Source: Dunaliella salina
Lineage: Eukaryota > Chlorophyta > Chlorophyceae > Chlamydomonadales > Dunaliellaceae
DNA: 14,554 bases
Assembly: GCA_002284615.2 (NCBI GenBank)
Contig: MU070102.1
Location: forward strand, 150,605 to 165,158
Direction of reading: 5' to 3'
Notes under the pieces: model-generated
Told to the model about the DNA's origin: nothing
What the model saw: only the letters and a program-made list of their open reading frames with translations
Databases searched by the model: none
In this document: piece after piece, positions 10,246 to 14,554 of the stretch
How the letters are laid out: each line of letters starts with the position of its first letter
Position numbering within the stretch: the stretch's first letter is position 1
Program-made: the position numbers and the translations under genes

Positions 10246-13200
10246 ATGGCACAATGCCTTGGTATTATGGATGTATGGACACGTTCCACTTATGGAATCA
10301 AATCAAACACAGGCTGTAACATTGTGGGCAGGTGTGAGACGGTGGATAAAAGGCATGTACAGCACAAGCACTGTATTCAAATTTGGGATCTAGAAAACAG
10401 AGTCGCAATGCAATCATAGGAATGCTTGAACCAACGAGGCTTGTGTGGGAGTGAGCGATAAGGTTTAATCTTCTTCAAGGTAACAAGCATACCCGCTCAT
10501 GGTGCATTGCAGTAGGCATGTGATAATAATGCTGTCCTCCAGCCTTGCGCCTCGGTGCTCACGTATCTCCTTGCATACAAAATACTGCTCGTCTGGTCGC
10601 AGGCTCTTGGAGAGTCAGTGCTCGTGCGCTGCGCGTCCATTGCCCAGCATGAGGGTGATGAAGCAGAGCTGCCAAACGTCCTGTCCTTCCTGCAAGCCTT
10701 CCCAAGCAAAGTAATTGGTTGCCAGGTGTGTGCTGGAGAAAGGGGGGGGGGGGGGGGGTAGGCAGGGGGGCTTGCGCTGGCATGAGGGTGAATTGGAGGC
10801 TCATGAACAAGTCAACGGCTGCACCAAAGTTTCGTGGCGCTTCTCAATCAATGCAGCATTATGTGCATGGGACAGGAGACACTGCTCCTGAGATGCAACT
10901 GCAGCCTGGTTGTTTCGTCCTTCAGTGAAACCGAAAATGTTGCAGGTGCTTGAATCGGATGACACGGCCTTTACATGAGCTTTCTCCTTCTTGGTCGCAG
11001 CTGCTTTCCTCCTGCAAGCAAGCGCCCTATTTTCTTTGATCGATCTGACACACGGATGCCGAGCCCCATGATGTTACAGATCCCTTTTTCATGGTGCTAA
11101 AACAGAAGCTGCAGAATCAGGTAACAAGTGTCCTCCCTGTTTTGCAGGTGCCAAGCACCTTCACCAACACCTGCTGTTCTCCCCATCGCACAGGTGCCCA
11201 GCACTACTGCCAACACCTACATCTCTGGATCCCAGTGAGCCCACCGAAGTCCCTCCCTAGAGCCAAAAGCTGCAGAGCCAAGTGACGAATGTCCTCCTCA
11301 TTGTACACAGTTGCCAAGCATTATTGCCAGCACCTTCCCTGGATGCCTGCAAGACTACTTTGCATAGGTGCTGCACTAACACATTCCCACAATACGCCAT
11401 TGCGCAGGTGCCAAGAATCATTGCCAAGGCCTTCATGTTCTCTGGATGCCCTCGTGCCCACCAAAGCCCCTACTTAGAGCCCAAAAAGCTGCCAAGCTGA
11501 GTGACAACTGCCCTCCGCGTTGCACGAGTGCCAAGCACCATTGCCAAATCCTCTGTTTTCTGCCCATTGCACAAGTGCCAAGAACGACTGGCAACACATT
11601 CATGTTCCCTGGATGTCCGCTGCAACAGGAACTGCAGATTAAGTGACAAGTGTCCACCCCATCGTGCAGGTGCCAAGCACCATTGCCAACACCTTCATGT
11701 TCTCTGGGTGCCCGCGTGCCCACCAAAGCCCCTCCCTAGAGCCACCTGCGGGTGGGCGGGCTCTGTCGACCATCTCAGAGCGCGGCTTCATGCAGCTCAC
11801 ATTGGTTGCAGGGGGGACCTTGTACAGGTGCGGGGTCAAGGGGGATGCAAGGGGAACCTTGCACAAGAGCACTTGCACAACCGGGACCTTGTGCAGGTGT
11901 AGGGCCTTATGCAGCGCAAAATAAATGCAGGGGGAACCTCATACAGGTGCGGGGANAGGGGTGATATGGGGGGAATTTTTACGCGTGTGGGGACCTTGCA
12001 CAAGTGCAGGGCTCCATGCAGCTCACATTGGTTGCAGGGGGGACCTTGTACGGGTGCGGGGTCAAGGGAGATGCAAGGGGAACTTTGCACAAGTGCACTT
12101 GCACAACTGGGACCTTGTACTTGTGTAGGGCCTTATGCAGCACACATTGGATGCAAGGGGAACCTTGCACAAGTGCACTTGCACAACCGGGACCTTGTGC
12201 AAGTGTAGGGCCTTTTGCAGCACAAAATAAATGCAGGGGGAACCTCATACAGGTGCGGGGAGAGGGGTGATGCAGGGGAAACTTGCACATGTGTGGAGAC
12301 CTTGCACAGGTGCAGGGCTTCATGCAGCTCACATCGGTTGCAGGGGGGACCTGGCACAGCTGCGGGGACAGGGGGGATGCAGGGGAAACTTGCACAGGAG
12401 CGGAGACCTTGCACTAGTTCAGGGCTTCATGCAGCTCACATCGGTTGCAGGGGGTACCTGGCACAGCTGCGGGGACAGGGGGGATGCAGGGGAAATTTGC
12501 ACATGTGTGGAGACCTTGCACAGGTGCAGAGCTGCATGCAGCTCATGTTGGTTGCAGGGGGGACCTTGCACAGCTGCAGGGACAGGGGGGATGCAGGGGA
12601 AACCTTGCACAGCTGCGGGAACATTGCTCTGGTGCAGGACCTCATACAGCTCACATTGGATGGGAGGGAGACTTTGCACTGGTTGCTGCACAGGTGCAGA
12701 GATCATGCAAGTCCATGCCGCTCACTTTGAGTAAAGGGGGTAACCTTGCACAAGTGCACAAGTCATGCTCCTCCCGGGTGCATGCATGTGTATGTGTGCA
12801 TAGTCCTATAGTCGAGTGTGTGTTTGAAAGGAGCCCTCGAATGGAGGAAGCCAGTTGATGCATGTTTCTGGTCGTTCCATGCTAAGAAAAAAGATGCAAA
12901 AGCTTTGCCAAAAGTCTTGGAGGCTTTGTGTGACAGTGTTGAGGTGCCGCTGCGCTTGTGTGCACTTACATTTCTTGAAAAATGAAAAAATTAAGGAAAA
13001 GCAAACCTTCCTTGCTTCACATGCAGTGCCGTGCTCGTGGGTCAAATGCCCATTGGTACACACAAGATGGCGGCTCTGGCGGGTCTGCATGTGTCATACT
13101 ACAACGACCTGGTGGCCAAGTTTGATGCAGGAGAGGTGCCGTGCCTCATCCATTACATCACAAATGTGAGTTTGATGCGCATGAGGTAACGTGCCAAACT

Positions 13201-14054
13201 CATCCATTGCATTACAAACATAAGTCTCGTGTAGAAGTGGTGCCACGCCTCGCTTGTGTGTTGCATTGCAGCTGTTAAGTTTCATGCGGGAGAGTTGCCG
13301 TGCCTCATCCATTATACTACAAATGTGAGGCTGATGCAGGCGAGGTGCAGCGTTTGATTACTCTATTGCTTTATAAAAGCATGTCCGATCCTGGAGAGAT
13401 GCTGTGCCTCATCCATTACATAACAGGTGTGAGTCCCTGGGATATCCTTTTAGATAGGGTTGCTGCCAGTGCGGCTGCGCGCTCCGGGAGCCCCTCAAAG
13501 TTGTATATTTTGTGGGCTGATGTCATGTTCTGAACGCACATTTCCAATAGCCTGATTAAGTCAATGTGCTTTTGTTCTCTCCATGTGGTGTAAAGCTCAA
13601 CAGCTTGCTCCCACAATCTTGTAGGAGCTATGGGCAAGCCTGATGATCCATGATGAATTGTCACCATGCTGCTGCTCTACGATGAATGTGATAACTTTGC
13701 ACCCTGCTGTTCCAGGAGCCATGGGCATGCCTGTGGGGTTATGATTCACTTGCACTATGCTCTTCCACCATGATATGTATTCATGTCACGCTGTTGCAGG
13801 AACCATGGGCAAGCTTGATGCACCATGATGAATTCTCCCAGCTCCGGCAACAGCTAGCCCTTGGAGGCATGCAAGAGCTGGCAGGAGGAGCAGCCCCTGC
13901 AGACATCTTGGCAGCTGCAGCACGCGCCAGCTACCACTTCATTTCGCACCACCACCTGGACTTCCCGCGCCTCATGGCTTACTCCACAAAGACAGTGCGG
14001 TCTGAGCAAGCTGCGGATCAGTTCGGCAGGGAGCAAACGCCTGTGCAATCATGA
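511..14054 (+). CDS. CFAP61: CFAP61/FAP61-like gene, C-terminal part, ten exons (5' end outside window)
   Basis: Joined exons: 511-579, 1473-1580, 1864-2005, 4517-4689, 6700-6847, 7956-8380, 8849-8971, 9916-10073, 13027-13165, 13800-14054. They total 1,740 nt and read open to TGA at 14052-14054. Phases match at all nine junctions (0,0,1,0,1,0,0,2,0), strong internal support for the model. The protein shows a Rossmann start ([10 protein letters not shown]), a second nucleotide-fold strand ([14 protein letters not shown]), a flavoprotein-type motif (NIYAAGSC) and a C-terminal EPWASL segment. I recognise this order as the C-terminal half of cilia- and flagella-associated protein 61. In Chlamydomonas, FAP61 belongs to the calmodulin- and spoke-associated complex with FAP91 and FAP251 near radial spoke 3, and helps control dynein motility. 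Family members have roughly 1,200 or more residues, so about half is missing upstream. Assignment is from memory of the family, not a search. Weakest points are exon 1 and the exon 8 donor. Confidence 0.82.
560..1280 (+). repeat. Minisatellite carrying the exon 1 end and donor site
   Basis: About twenty degenerate units of roughly 30-38 bp with consensus parts gtgagtgctttatgatgct, aatgcgtgttatgcag and an optional cag. The first unit is the true exon 1 end (gttatgcagcag|gtgagtgc). Most units retain a GTGAGT or GTAAGT donor-like core. The open frames through this region are products of repeat periodicity, not genes. Confidence 0.9.
1473..1580 (+). CDS. CFAP61: CFAP61 exon 2 of window
   Basis: Phase 0 exon of 36 codons, beginning [16 protein letters not shown] and ending CVNAQ. 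The acceptor is cttgcag with AG at 1471-1472 and the donor is cag|gtgagaac at 1581. This segment links to the dinucleotide fold in the next exon. A single diverged copy of its last ~40 bases lies about 100 bp downstream (1637-1671). Confidence 0.85.
1864..2005 (+). CDS. CFAP61: CFAP61 exon 3: Rossmann beta-alpha-beta start
   Basis: Exon of 47 codons plus one base, [17 protein letters not shown] to LASQYTK. The hydrophobic strand followed by GASETG is a nucleotide-binding P-loop of the GxGxxG class with Ser in place of the middle Gly. [11 protein letters not shown] is the next strand. The acceptor is tccatgcag ending at 1863 and the donor is ccaaaa|gtgagtgg at 2006. It ends in phase 1, and its last A joins GC of exon 4 to give Ser. 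At least ten copies of the exon end with donor follow in the intron. Confidence 0.9.
2006..3330 (+). repeat. Degenerate array of exon 3 end plus donor, with higher-order units
   Basis: The exon 3 end (ccttgctagccagtacaccaa, given as ccttgctagccagtacac then caaaa|gtgagtggc) recurs in the intron at about 2083, 2256, 2319, 2574, 2639, 2722, 2973, 3226 and 3302, plus a broken copy near 2131. Many still read accaaaagtgagtggcat. Between them is a longer unit of about 230-260 bp with tagtgatagctgcaat and gcaaggtctgccg, seen near 2338-2600, 2743-2985 and 2995-3235. I found no separate gene here. Confidence 0.88.
3331..4046. other. Intron 3 interior, no recognised feature
   Basis: Single-copy-looking intron sequence. 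Short open frames occur, but none resembles a known protein or the expected CFAP61 sequence, and exons 3 and 4 already join in phase without it. An AATAAA at 3718-3723 is probably chance in a lineage using TGTAA. Confidence 0.5.
4047..4091. repeat. CAT/ATC trinucleotide microsatellite
   Basis: Perfect run of about fifteen CAT units in intron 3. The poly-His, poly-Ile, poly-Met and poly-Asp reading frames through it are artefacts of the repeat. Confidence 0.95.
4206..4516 (+). repeat. 130-bp tandem duplication of exon 4 acceptor and exon start (two decoys)
   Basis: Units start with a caatctgccatgccc segment, run through ttacccttcccttttgcag, and continue with about 85 exon-like bases to gaccacgcggagcgc. 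Exon-like starts are 4257, 4387 and 4517, exactly 130 bp apart. The first two copies differ from each other at only a few bases and are nearer to each other than to the true exon. A 130-bp period shifts frame, so only the third acceptor works. Confidence 0.93.
4517..4689 (+). CDS. CFAP61: CFAP61 exon 4
   Basis: Exon of 173 nt that completes a Ser codon and then encodes [18 protein letters not shown], a NAD(P)-fold segment with [17 protein letters not shown], typical of the strand before the ATG-like motif of pyridine nucleotide-disulfide oxidoreductases, and ends IFAQ. The acceptor is the third of three nearly identical cttttgcag sites 130 bp apart (exon-like starts 4257, 4387, 4517). Only the third keeps frame: the first two would reach stops near 4471 and at 4613. 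The donor is cacag|gtattt, with a duplicated alternative donor 12 nt later. Confidence 0.9.
4690..4701 (+). repeat. 12-bp junction duplication giving an in-frame alternative donor
   Basis: The exon 4 end tatttgcacag is repeated directly, producing a second donor cacag|gtttaa at 4702. Its use would add four residues (V-F-A-Q) in frame. Confidence 0.75.
4744..4972. repeat. Diverged direct repeat and telomere-like G-rich tract in intron 4
   Basis: 4746-4827 and 4888-4972 are diverged direct copies about 140 bp apart, sharing catttagc, tttgcaaca, atttttgag, then caggtg-gctt and ctaggctgct-like parts. Between them, 4826-4868 is a degenerate tract of ttaggttatgggttttggg followed by ttcggggttagggttaaggg, resembling TTTAGGG/TTTTAGGG telomere units. 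Confidence 0.6.
5277..5504. mobile_element. Short non-autonomous hAT-type DNA transposon (MITE)
   Basis: A 228-bp element with perfect 13-bp terminal inverted repeats, CAGTGAAAGACAA at 5277-5289 and TTGTCTTTCACTG at 5492-5504. It is flanked by an exact 8-bp target-site duplication GCAGACGC at 5269-5276 and 5505-5512. An 8-bp duplication and termini beginning CAGTG are hallmarks of the hAT superfamily. It has no coding capacity, so it would depend on a transposase elsewhere. It sits in intron 4 in the gap between exons 4 and 5. The exact duplication and termini suggest fairly recent insertion. Confidence 0.85.
5513..6590. other. Intron 4 distal part, possible old repeat remnants
   Basis: No coding exon is recognised. 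A diverged direct repeat about 155 bp apart is visible: gatcggtagttcttgagctc at 5750 against aatcgatagctctcaatctc near 5905, each followed by aggantccna. Several C-rich and G-rich runs lie at 5822-5880. These may be remnants of an unclassified element. Confidence 0.4.
6591..6683. repeat. 93-bp CA microsatellite next to exon 5 acceptor
   Basis: Perfect CA repeat of about 46 units ending 16 nt before the exon 5 start, occupying the place of the polypyrimidine tract. The poly-His/Thr and Cys/Val frames through it are repeat artefacts. Confidence 0.97.
6700..6847 (+). CDS. CFAP61: CFAP61 exon 5
   Basis: Exon of 49 codons plus one base, [11 protein letters not shown] through [20 protein letters not shown] to [17 protein letters not shown] is a second Rossmann-like strand and turn in which the usual glycines are mostly replaced. 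The acceptor is cgcatgcag ending at 6699, about 16 nt after a 93-bp CA repeat. The donor is cagag|gtgagtgg at 6848. Its final G joins GC of exon 6 to make Gly. Four or five degraded copies of the exon end plus donor follow it. Confidence 0.88.
6848..7300 (+). repeat. Degenerate copies of exon 5 end plus donor
   Basis: The exon 5 end (tgtgctggagctcagag|gtgag) recurs with donor-like sites near 6979, 7052 and 7103, and in decayed form near 7170-7200 and 7273-7295. Some copies include the earlier exon part (gatgccatc...tggtctgtg). Copies near 6930 and 7140 also contain aacctgtatgg or atcctgtacgg, with internal stops (atctgagcatgg, aatctaggcat), so they cannot be coding. Confidence 0.87.
7301..7955. 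other. Intron 5 distal part with GT/GC and CTAT-like simple repeats
   Basis: Contains a tatata/gacata simple stretch (7340-7380), a GGGTGT to GTGC to GCGC tract at 7566-7600 that could form Z-DNA, and a pyrimidine-rich ctatcctatc repeat at 7824-7860. No gene is recognised. The exon 6 branch and pyrimidine region (ctcctcactttttatcc) closes it. Confidence 0.6.
7956..8380 (+). CDS. CFAP61: CFAP61 exon 6: flavoprotein-like FAD-site segment
   Basis: Largest exon in the window (425 nt, 141 codons after the shared Gly). It begins [18 protein letters not shown], continues through [14 protein letters not shown], and ends with [18 protein letters not shown], then [11 protein letters not shown] and GYNARAVGT. 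The G-R-I-V-V-D then IYAAG arrangement is the C-terminal FAD-contact motif of pyridine nucleotide-disulfide oxidoreductases. The Asp normally following AAG is Ser here, so flavin binding is uncertain. Codon use is GC-rich compared with the flanking introns. The acceptor is acccacag before 7956 and the donor is cacg|gtgagtgt at 8381. Confidence 0.93.
8437..8488. repeat. GT microsatellite, left end of duplicated block copy A
   Basis: Exactly 26 GT units, starting 57 nt after the exon 6 donor. It marks the left limit of the 1,754-bp repeated block. An identical 26-unit tract is at 10191-10242. Confidence 0.95.
8489..8848. other. Intron 6 interior
   Basis: Sequence between the GT tract and the exon 7 acceptor. 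I see no gene, RNA or repeat other than its second copy 1,754 bp downstream. Confidence 0.5.
8849..8971 (+). CDS. CFAP61: CFAP61 exon 7 (copy A of duplicated block)
   Basis: Phase 0 exon of 41 codons, [15 protein letters not shown] to FPSKVIGCQ. The acceptor is ggtcgcag ending at 8848 and the donor is ccag|gtgtgt at 8972. An alternative donor would be aaa|gtaatt at 8957, but the longer form keeps the VIGCQ ending that I expect before the next family segment. An apparently identical copy lies 1,754 bp downstream at 10603-10725. Confidence 0.82.
8972..9915 (+). repeat. Intron 7: G17 run, then degenerate copies of exon 8 start with acceptor
   Basis: 8972-9347 holds only a G17 homopolymer. From about 9348 a repeat carries aagctgcagaa, agtgacaagtgtcctcc, a pyrimidine/TGCAG acceptor and exon-like gtgccaagcaccattgcc. 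Exon-like starts are at 9394, 9440, 9557, 9654, 9774 and 9821, with a partial start at 9615. The true start is 9916. Copies at 9774 and 9821 have lost the acceptor AG-G (cgagtg, caagtg). Some copies extend to the exon segment cccaccaaagccc. The same array recurs in copy B. Confidence 0.88.
9916..10073 (+). CDS. CFAP61: CFAP61 exon 8 (copy A of duplicated block)
   Basis: Exon of 158 nt (52 codons plus two bases), [13 protein letters not shown] through [17 protein letters not shown] to LY. The acceptor is cgtgcag ending at 9915. The donor tacag|gtgcgg at 10074 was chosen because it ends in phase 2, needed by exon 9, and because the same sequence heads the downstream array. It is a weaker donor than the others in the gene. 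Degraded copies of the exon start lie upstream (9394-9915) and copies of its end lie downstream. A second copy is at 11670-11827. Confidence 0.65.
10603..10725 (+). other. Second copy of exon 7
   Basis: Apparently identical to 8849-8971, with intact splice sites. Exons 7 and 8 together are 281 nt, not a multiple of three, so a transcript using both copies would shift frame. Only one copy can contribute to the protein. Confidence 0.85.
11670..11827 (+). other. Second copy of exon 8
   Basis: Apparently identical to 9916-10073. If the duplication is an assembly artefact, this copy is the one that continues correctly into the downstream array and exon 9. Confidence 0.8.
11784..12745 (+). repeat. 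Minisatellite of exon 8 end plus donor
   Basis: Units contain catgcagctcacattggttg, caggggggaccttg, tacaggtgcgggg and a gatgcaggggaa spacer. The first is the true end of exon 8 (copy B). Clear full units restart near 12014, 12322, 12430, 12535 and 12645, with shorter gccttatgcagcacac units between. The array head also occurs in copy A at 10030-10189. Long open frames on both strands here, up to 171 codons, reflect the periodicity and are not genes. Confidence 0.9.
12746..13026. other. Intron 8 distal part
   Basis: No gene or repeat is recognised apart from a short tgcatgtgtatgtgtgcat stretch near 12781. It ends with the exon 9 acceptor. Confidence 0.5.
13027..13165 (+). CDS. CFAP61: CFAP61 exon 9
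   Basis: Exon of 139 nt: one base completes a Ser codon, then [34 protein letters not shown] and LIHYITN. The acceptor is cacatgcag ending at 13026 and the donor is caaat|gtgagttt at 13166. The alternative frame across this stretch is also open but has no family resemblance. Copies of the exon end follow in the intron. Confidence 0.87.
13166..13440 (+). repeat. Degenerate copies of exon 9 end plus donor
   Basis: The exon 9 end (gatgcaggagaggtgccgtg, cctcatccattacatcacaa, at|gtgag) recurs three times: about 13171-13230 (decayed, aaactcatccattgcattac), 13280-13330 (gtgcctcatccattatacta then caaatgtgag) and 13385-13435 (cctcatccattacataacag then gtgtgag). Confidence 0.88.
13610..13799 (+). repeat. 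Decoy copies of exon 10 acceptor and start
   Basis: Two copies precede the true exon 10 start at 13800. One is cttgtag|gagctatgggcaagc near 13625, followed by gatccatgatgaatt. The other is gttccag|gagccatgggcatgc near 13717. They match the true ttgcag|gaaccatgggcaagc and its downstream caccatgatgaattc. Confidence 0.85.
13800..14054 (+). CDS. CFAP61: CFAP61 terminal exon 10
   Basis: Phase 0 last exon of 84 codons and TGA at 14052-14054. It begins [19 protein letters not shown], has an Ala-rich middle ([18 protein letters not shown]), then [19 protein letters not shown], and ends TPVQS. The EPW start directly following a short acidic segment is characteristic of the CFAP61 C-terminus. The acceptor is ctgttgcag ending at 13799. 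Two degraded copies of the acceptor and exon start lie upstream. Confidence 0.9.
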   Translation, partial: EPWASLMHHDEFSQLRQQLALGGMQELAGGAAPADILAAAARASYHFISHHHLDFPRLMAYSTKTVRSEQAADQFGREQTPVQS

Positions 14055-14100
14055 CGCGCGCGAGGTTCACGATGGATTGAAGTTGCAGCATAGCGTCCTT

Positions 14101-14115
14101 TGTAACGCTGTGTAA
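14101..14115 (+). terminator. Green-algal polyadenylation signal (two TGTAA copies)
   Basis: TGTAA occurs at 14101-14105 and again at 14111-14115 within a tandem 10-bp duplication, 47 and 57 nt after the stop codon. UGUAA is the established chlorophyte polyadenylation signal, with cleavage usually 10-20 nt downstream, so the mRNA probably ends near 14125-14135. The 3' UTR would then be only about 75 nt. Confidence 0.6.
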
Positions 14116-14129
14116 CGCTATGTGGAGCA

Positions 14130-14554
14130 AGATGATGAGAGCGACAGAAAATCTATGCCAGCCAAGGGGCTGCGCGCATCAAGGGGACATGCTGGAGTGG
14201 CAAGCTAGCAAGGGGTCACCAAAGGGAGATTCTCCCTCAGGGTAACTGATACCTCCCAAGGTAAGATGGCACTTTACGAGGGTGCCACGAGATGATGGGT
14301 GCCAAACGGTCAAATGTTCCATGTTGTCTTGTAAAGGTCGAACTGGCTATGGTGAAGGGCATTGGCTTCCGTGGCTTCTGACTGAAATTGTGCAAATCAC
14401 AGATCTGAATGCATTGTGCAGATGCACCGTGCTGGTGGGACACATGGCCAGTGTCAGCATTGACGGCTTCCCTATATGCATACTGGCAGCTGTCCAGCAT
14501 AGACTTTTCCTTTGGCTAGAAACAGGGTGTGCCATGTTGCTGATGAGAAACTAG
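14130..14554. other. Downstream intergenic sequence
   Basis: After the probable polyadenylation site I see no recognisable gene. Open frames on either strand of about 87-90 codons lack family resemblance or a convincing splice context. The start of a neighbouring gene cannot be excluded. Confidence 0.4.

Larger units (their letters stand above)
10190..11943 (+). repeat. 1,754-bp tandem block, copy B (likely assembly duplicate)
   Basis: Repeats copy A with constant offset and the same homopolymer (G17 at 10742-10758) and microsatellite lengths. An N sits at 10190, where copy A has a C, and another N at 11956, just past the end. Identical lengths of such unstable tracts argue for a recent event or an assembly error rather than an old duplication. 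Confidence 0.93.

Noticed and set aside
9998..10393. Open frame crossing the N into the second GT tract
   Set aside because: It spans the probable false assembly seam and ends in Cys-Val repeats.
12215..12734. Open frames of up to 171 codons in the exon 8 array
   Set aside because: Open in several frames and on both strands because the G-rich repeat lacks stops. The translation is only repeat periodicity ([15 protein letters not shown]), with no domain.
14282..14554. 90-codon open frame at the right edge
   Set aside because: No recognised domain, no splice context, and its end coincides with the window edge. It overlaps an equally long antisense frame.

Overview
The window is nuclear DNA from a eukaryote, most likely a green alga of the chlamydomonadalean (Volvocales) type. 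The evidence is one intron-rich plus-strand gene with GTGAG(T)/TGCAG splice sites, two copies of the green-algal polyadenylation signal TGTAA about 50 nt after its stop codon, many CA/GT microsatellites and minisatellites, and a flagellar gene. Genus cannot be fixed by eye.

The only gene I can support is the 3' part of a CFAP61/FAP61-like gene. This protein belongs to the calmodulin- and spoke-associated complex of motile cilia. Ten exons (511-579, 1473-1580, 1864-2005, 4517-4689, 6700-6847, 7956-8380, 8849-8971, 9916-10073, 13027-13165, 13800-14054) join with matching phases at every junction into 1,740 nt, which is 579 residues plus a stop. The 5' half of the gene lies upstream of the window. 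The visible protein holds a FAD/NAD(P)-binding Rossmann-type region with degenerate nucleotide motifs, followed by the family's C-terminal region.

Region by region: 1-510 is the end of an intron with a CA microsatellite and two decoy copies of the exon 1 start. 580-1280 is a minisatellite carrying the exon 1 donor site. 2006-4516 is a large intron filled with copies of the exon 3 end and then two decoy copies of the exon 4 start. 4690-6699 is an intron with a hAT-type MITE (5277-5504) and a 93-bp CA tract touching the exon 5 acceptor. 6848-7955 carries copies of the exon 5 end. 8437-11943 is a 1,754-bp block present twice in tandem with no visible difference, with an N at one seam, and is probably an assembly artefact. 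Exon 8 is flanked by arrays of its own start (upstream) and its own end (downstream, to about 12745). Exon 9 is followed by copies of its end and exon 10 is preceded by copies of its start. The gene ends at 14054, and 14130-14554 shows nothing recognisable.

The most striking observation is that at least eight exon-intron junctions of this one gene have been tandemly duplicated into the adjacent intron. Decoy acceptors lie upstream of the true acceptor and decoy donors downstream of the true donor. The introns appear to have grown largely by repeated duplication of their own splice junctions, and the true exon boundary is always the exon-proximal copy.
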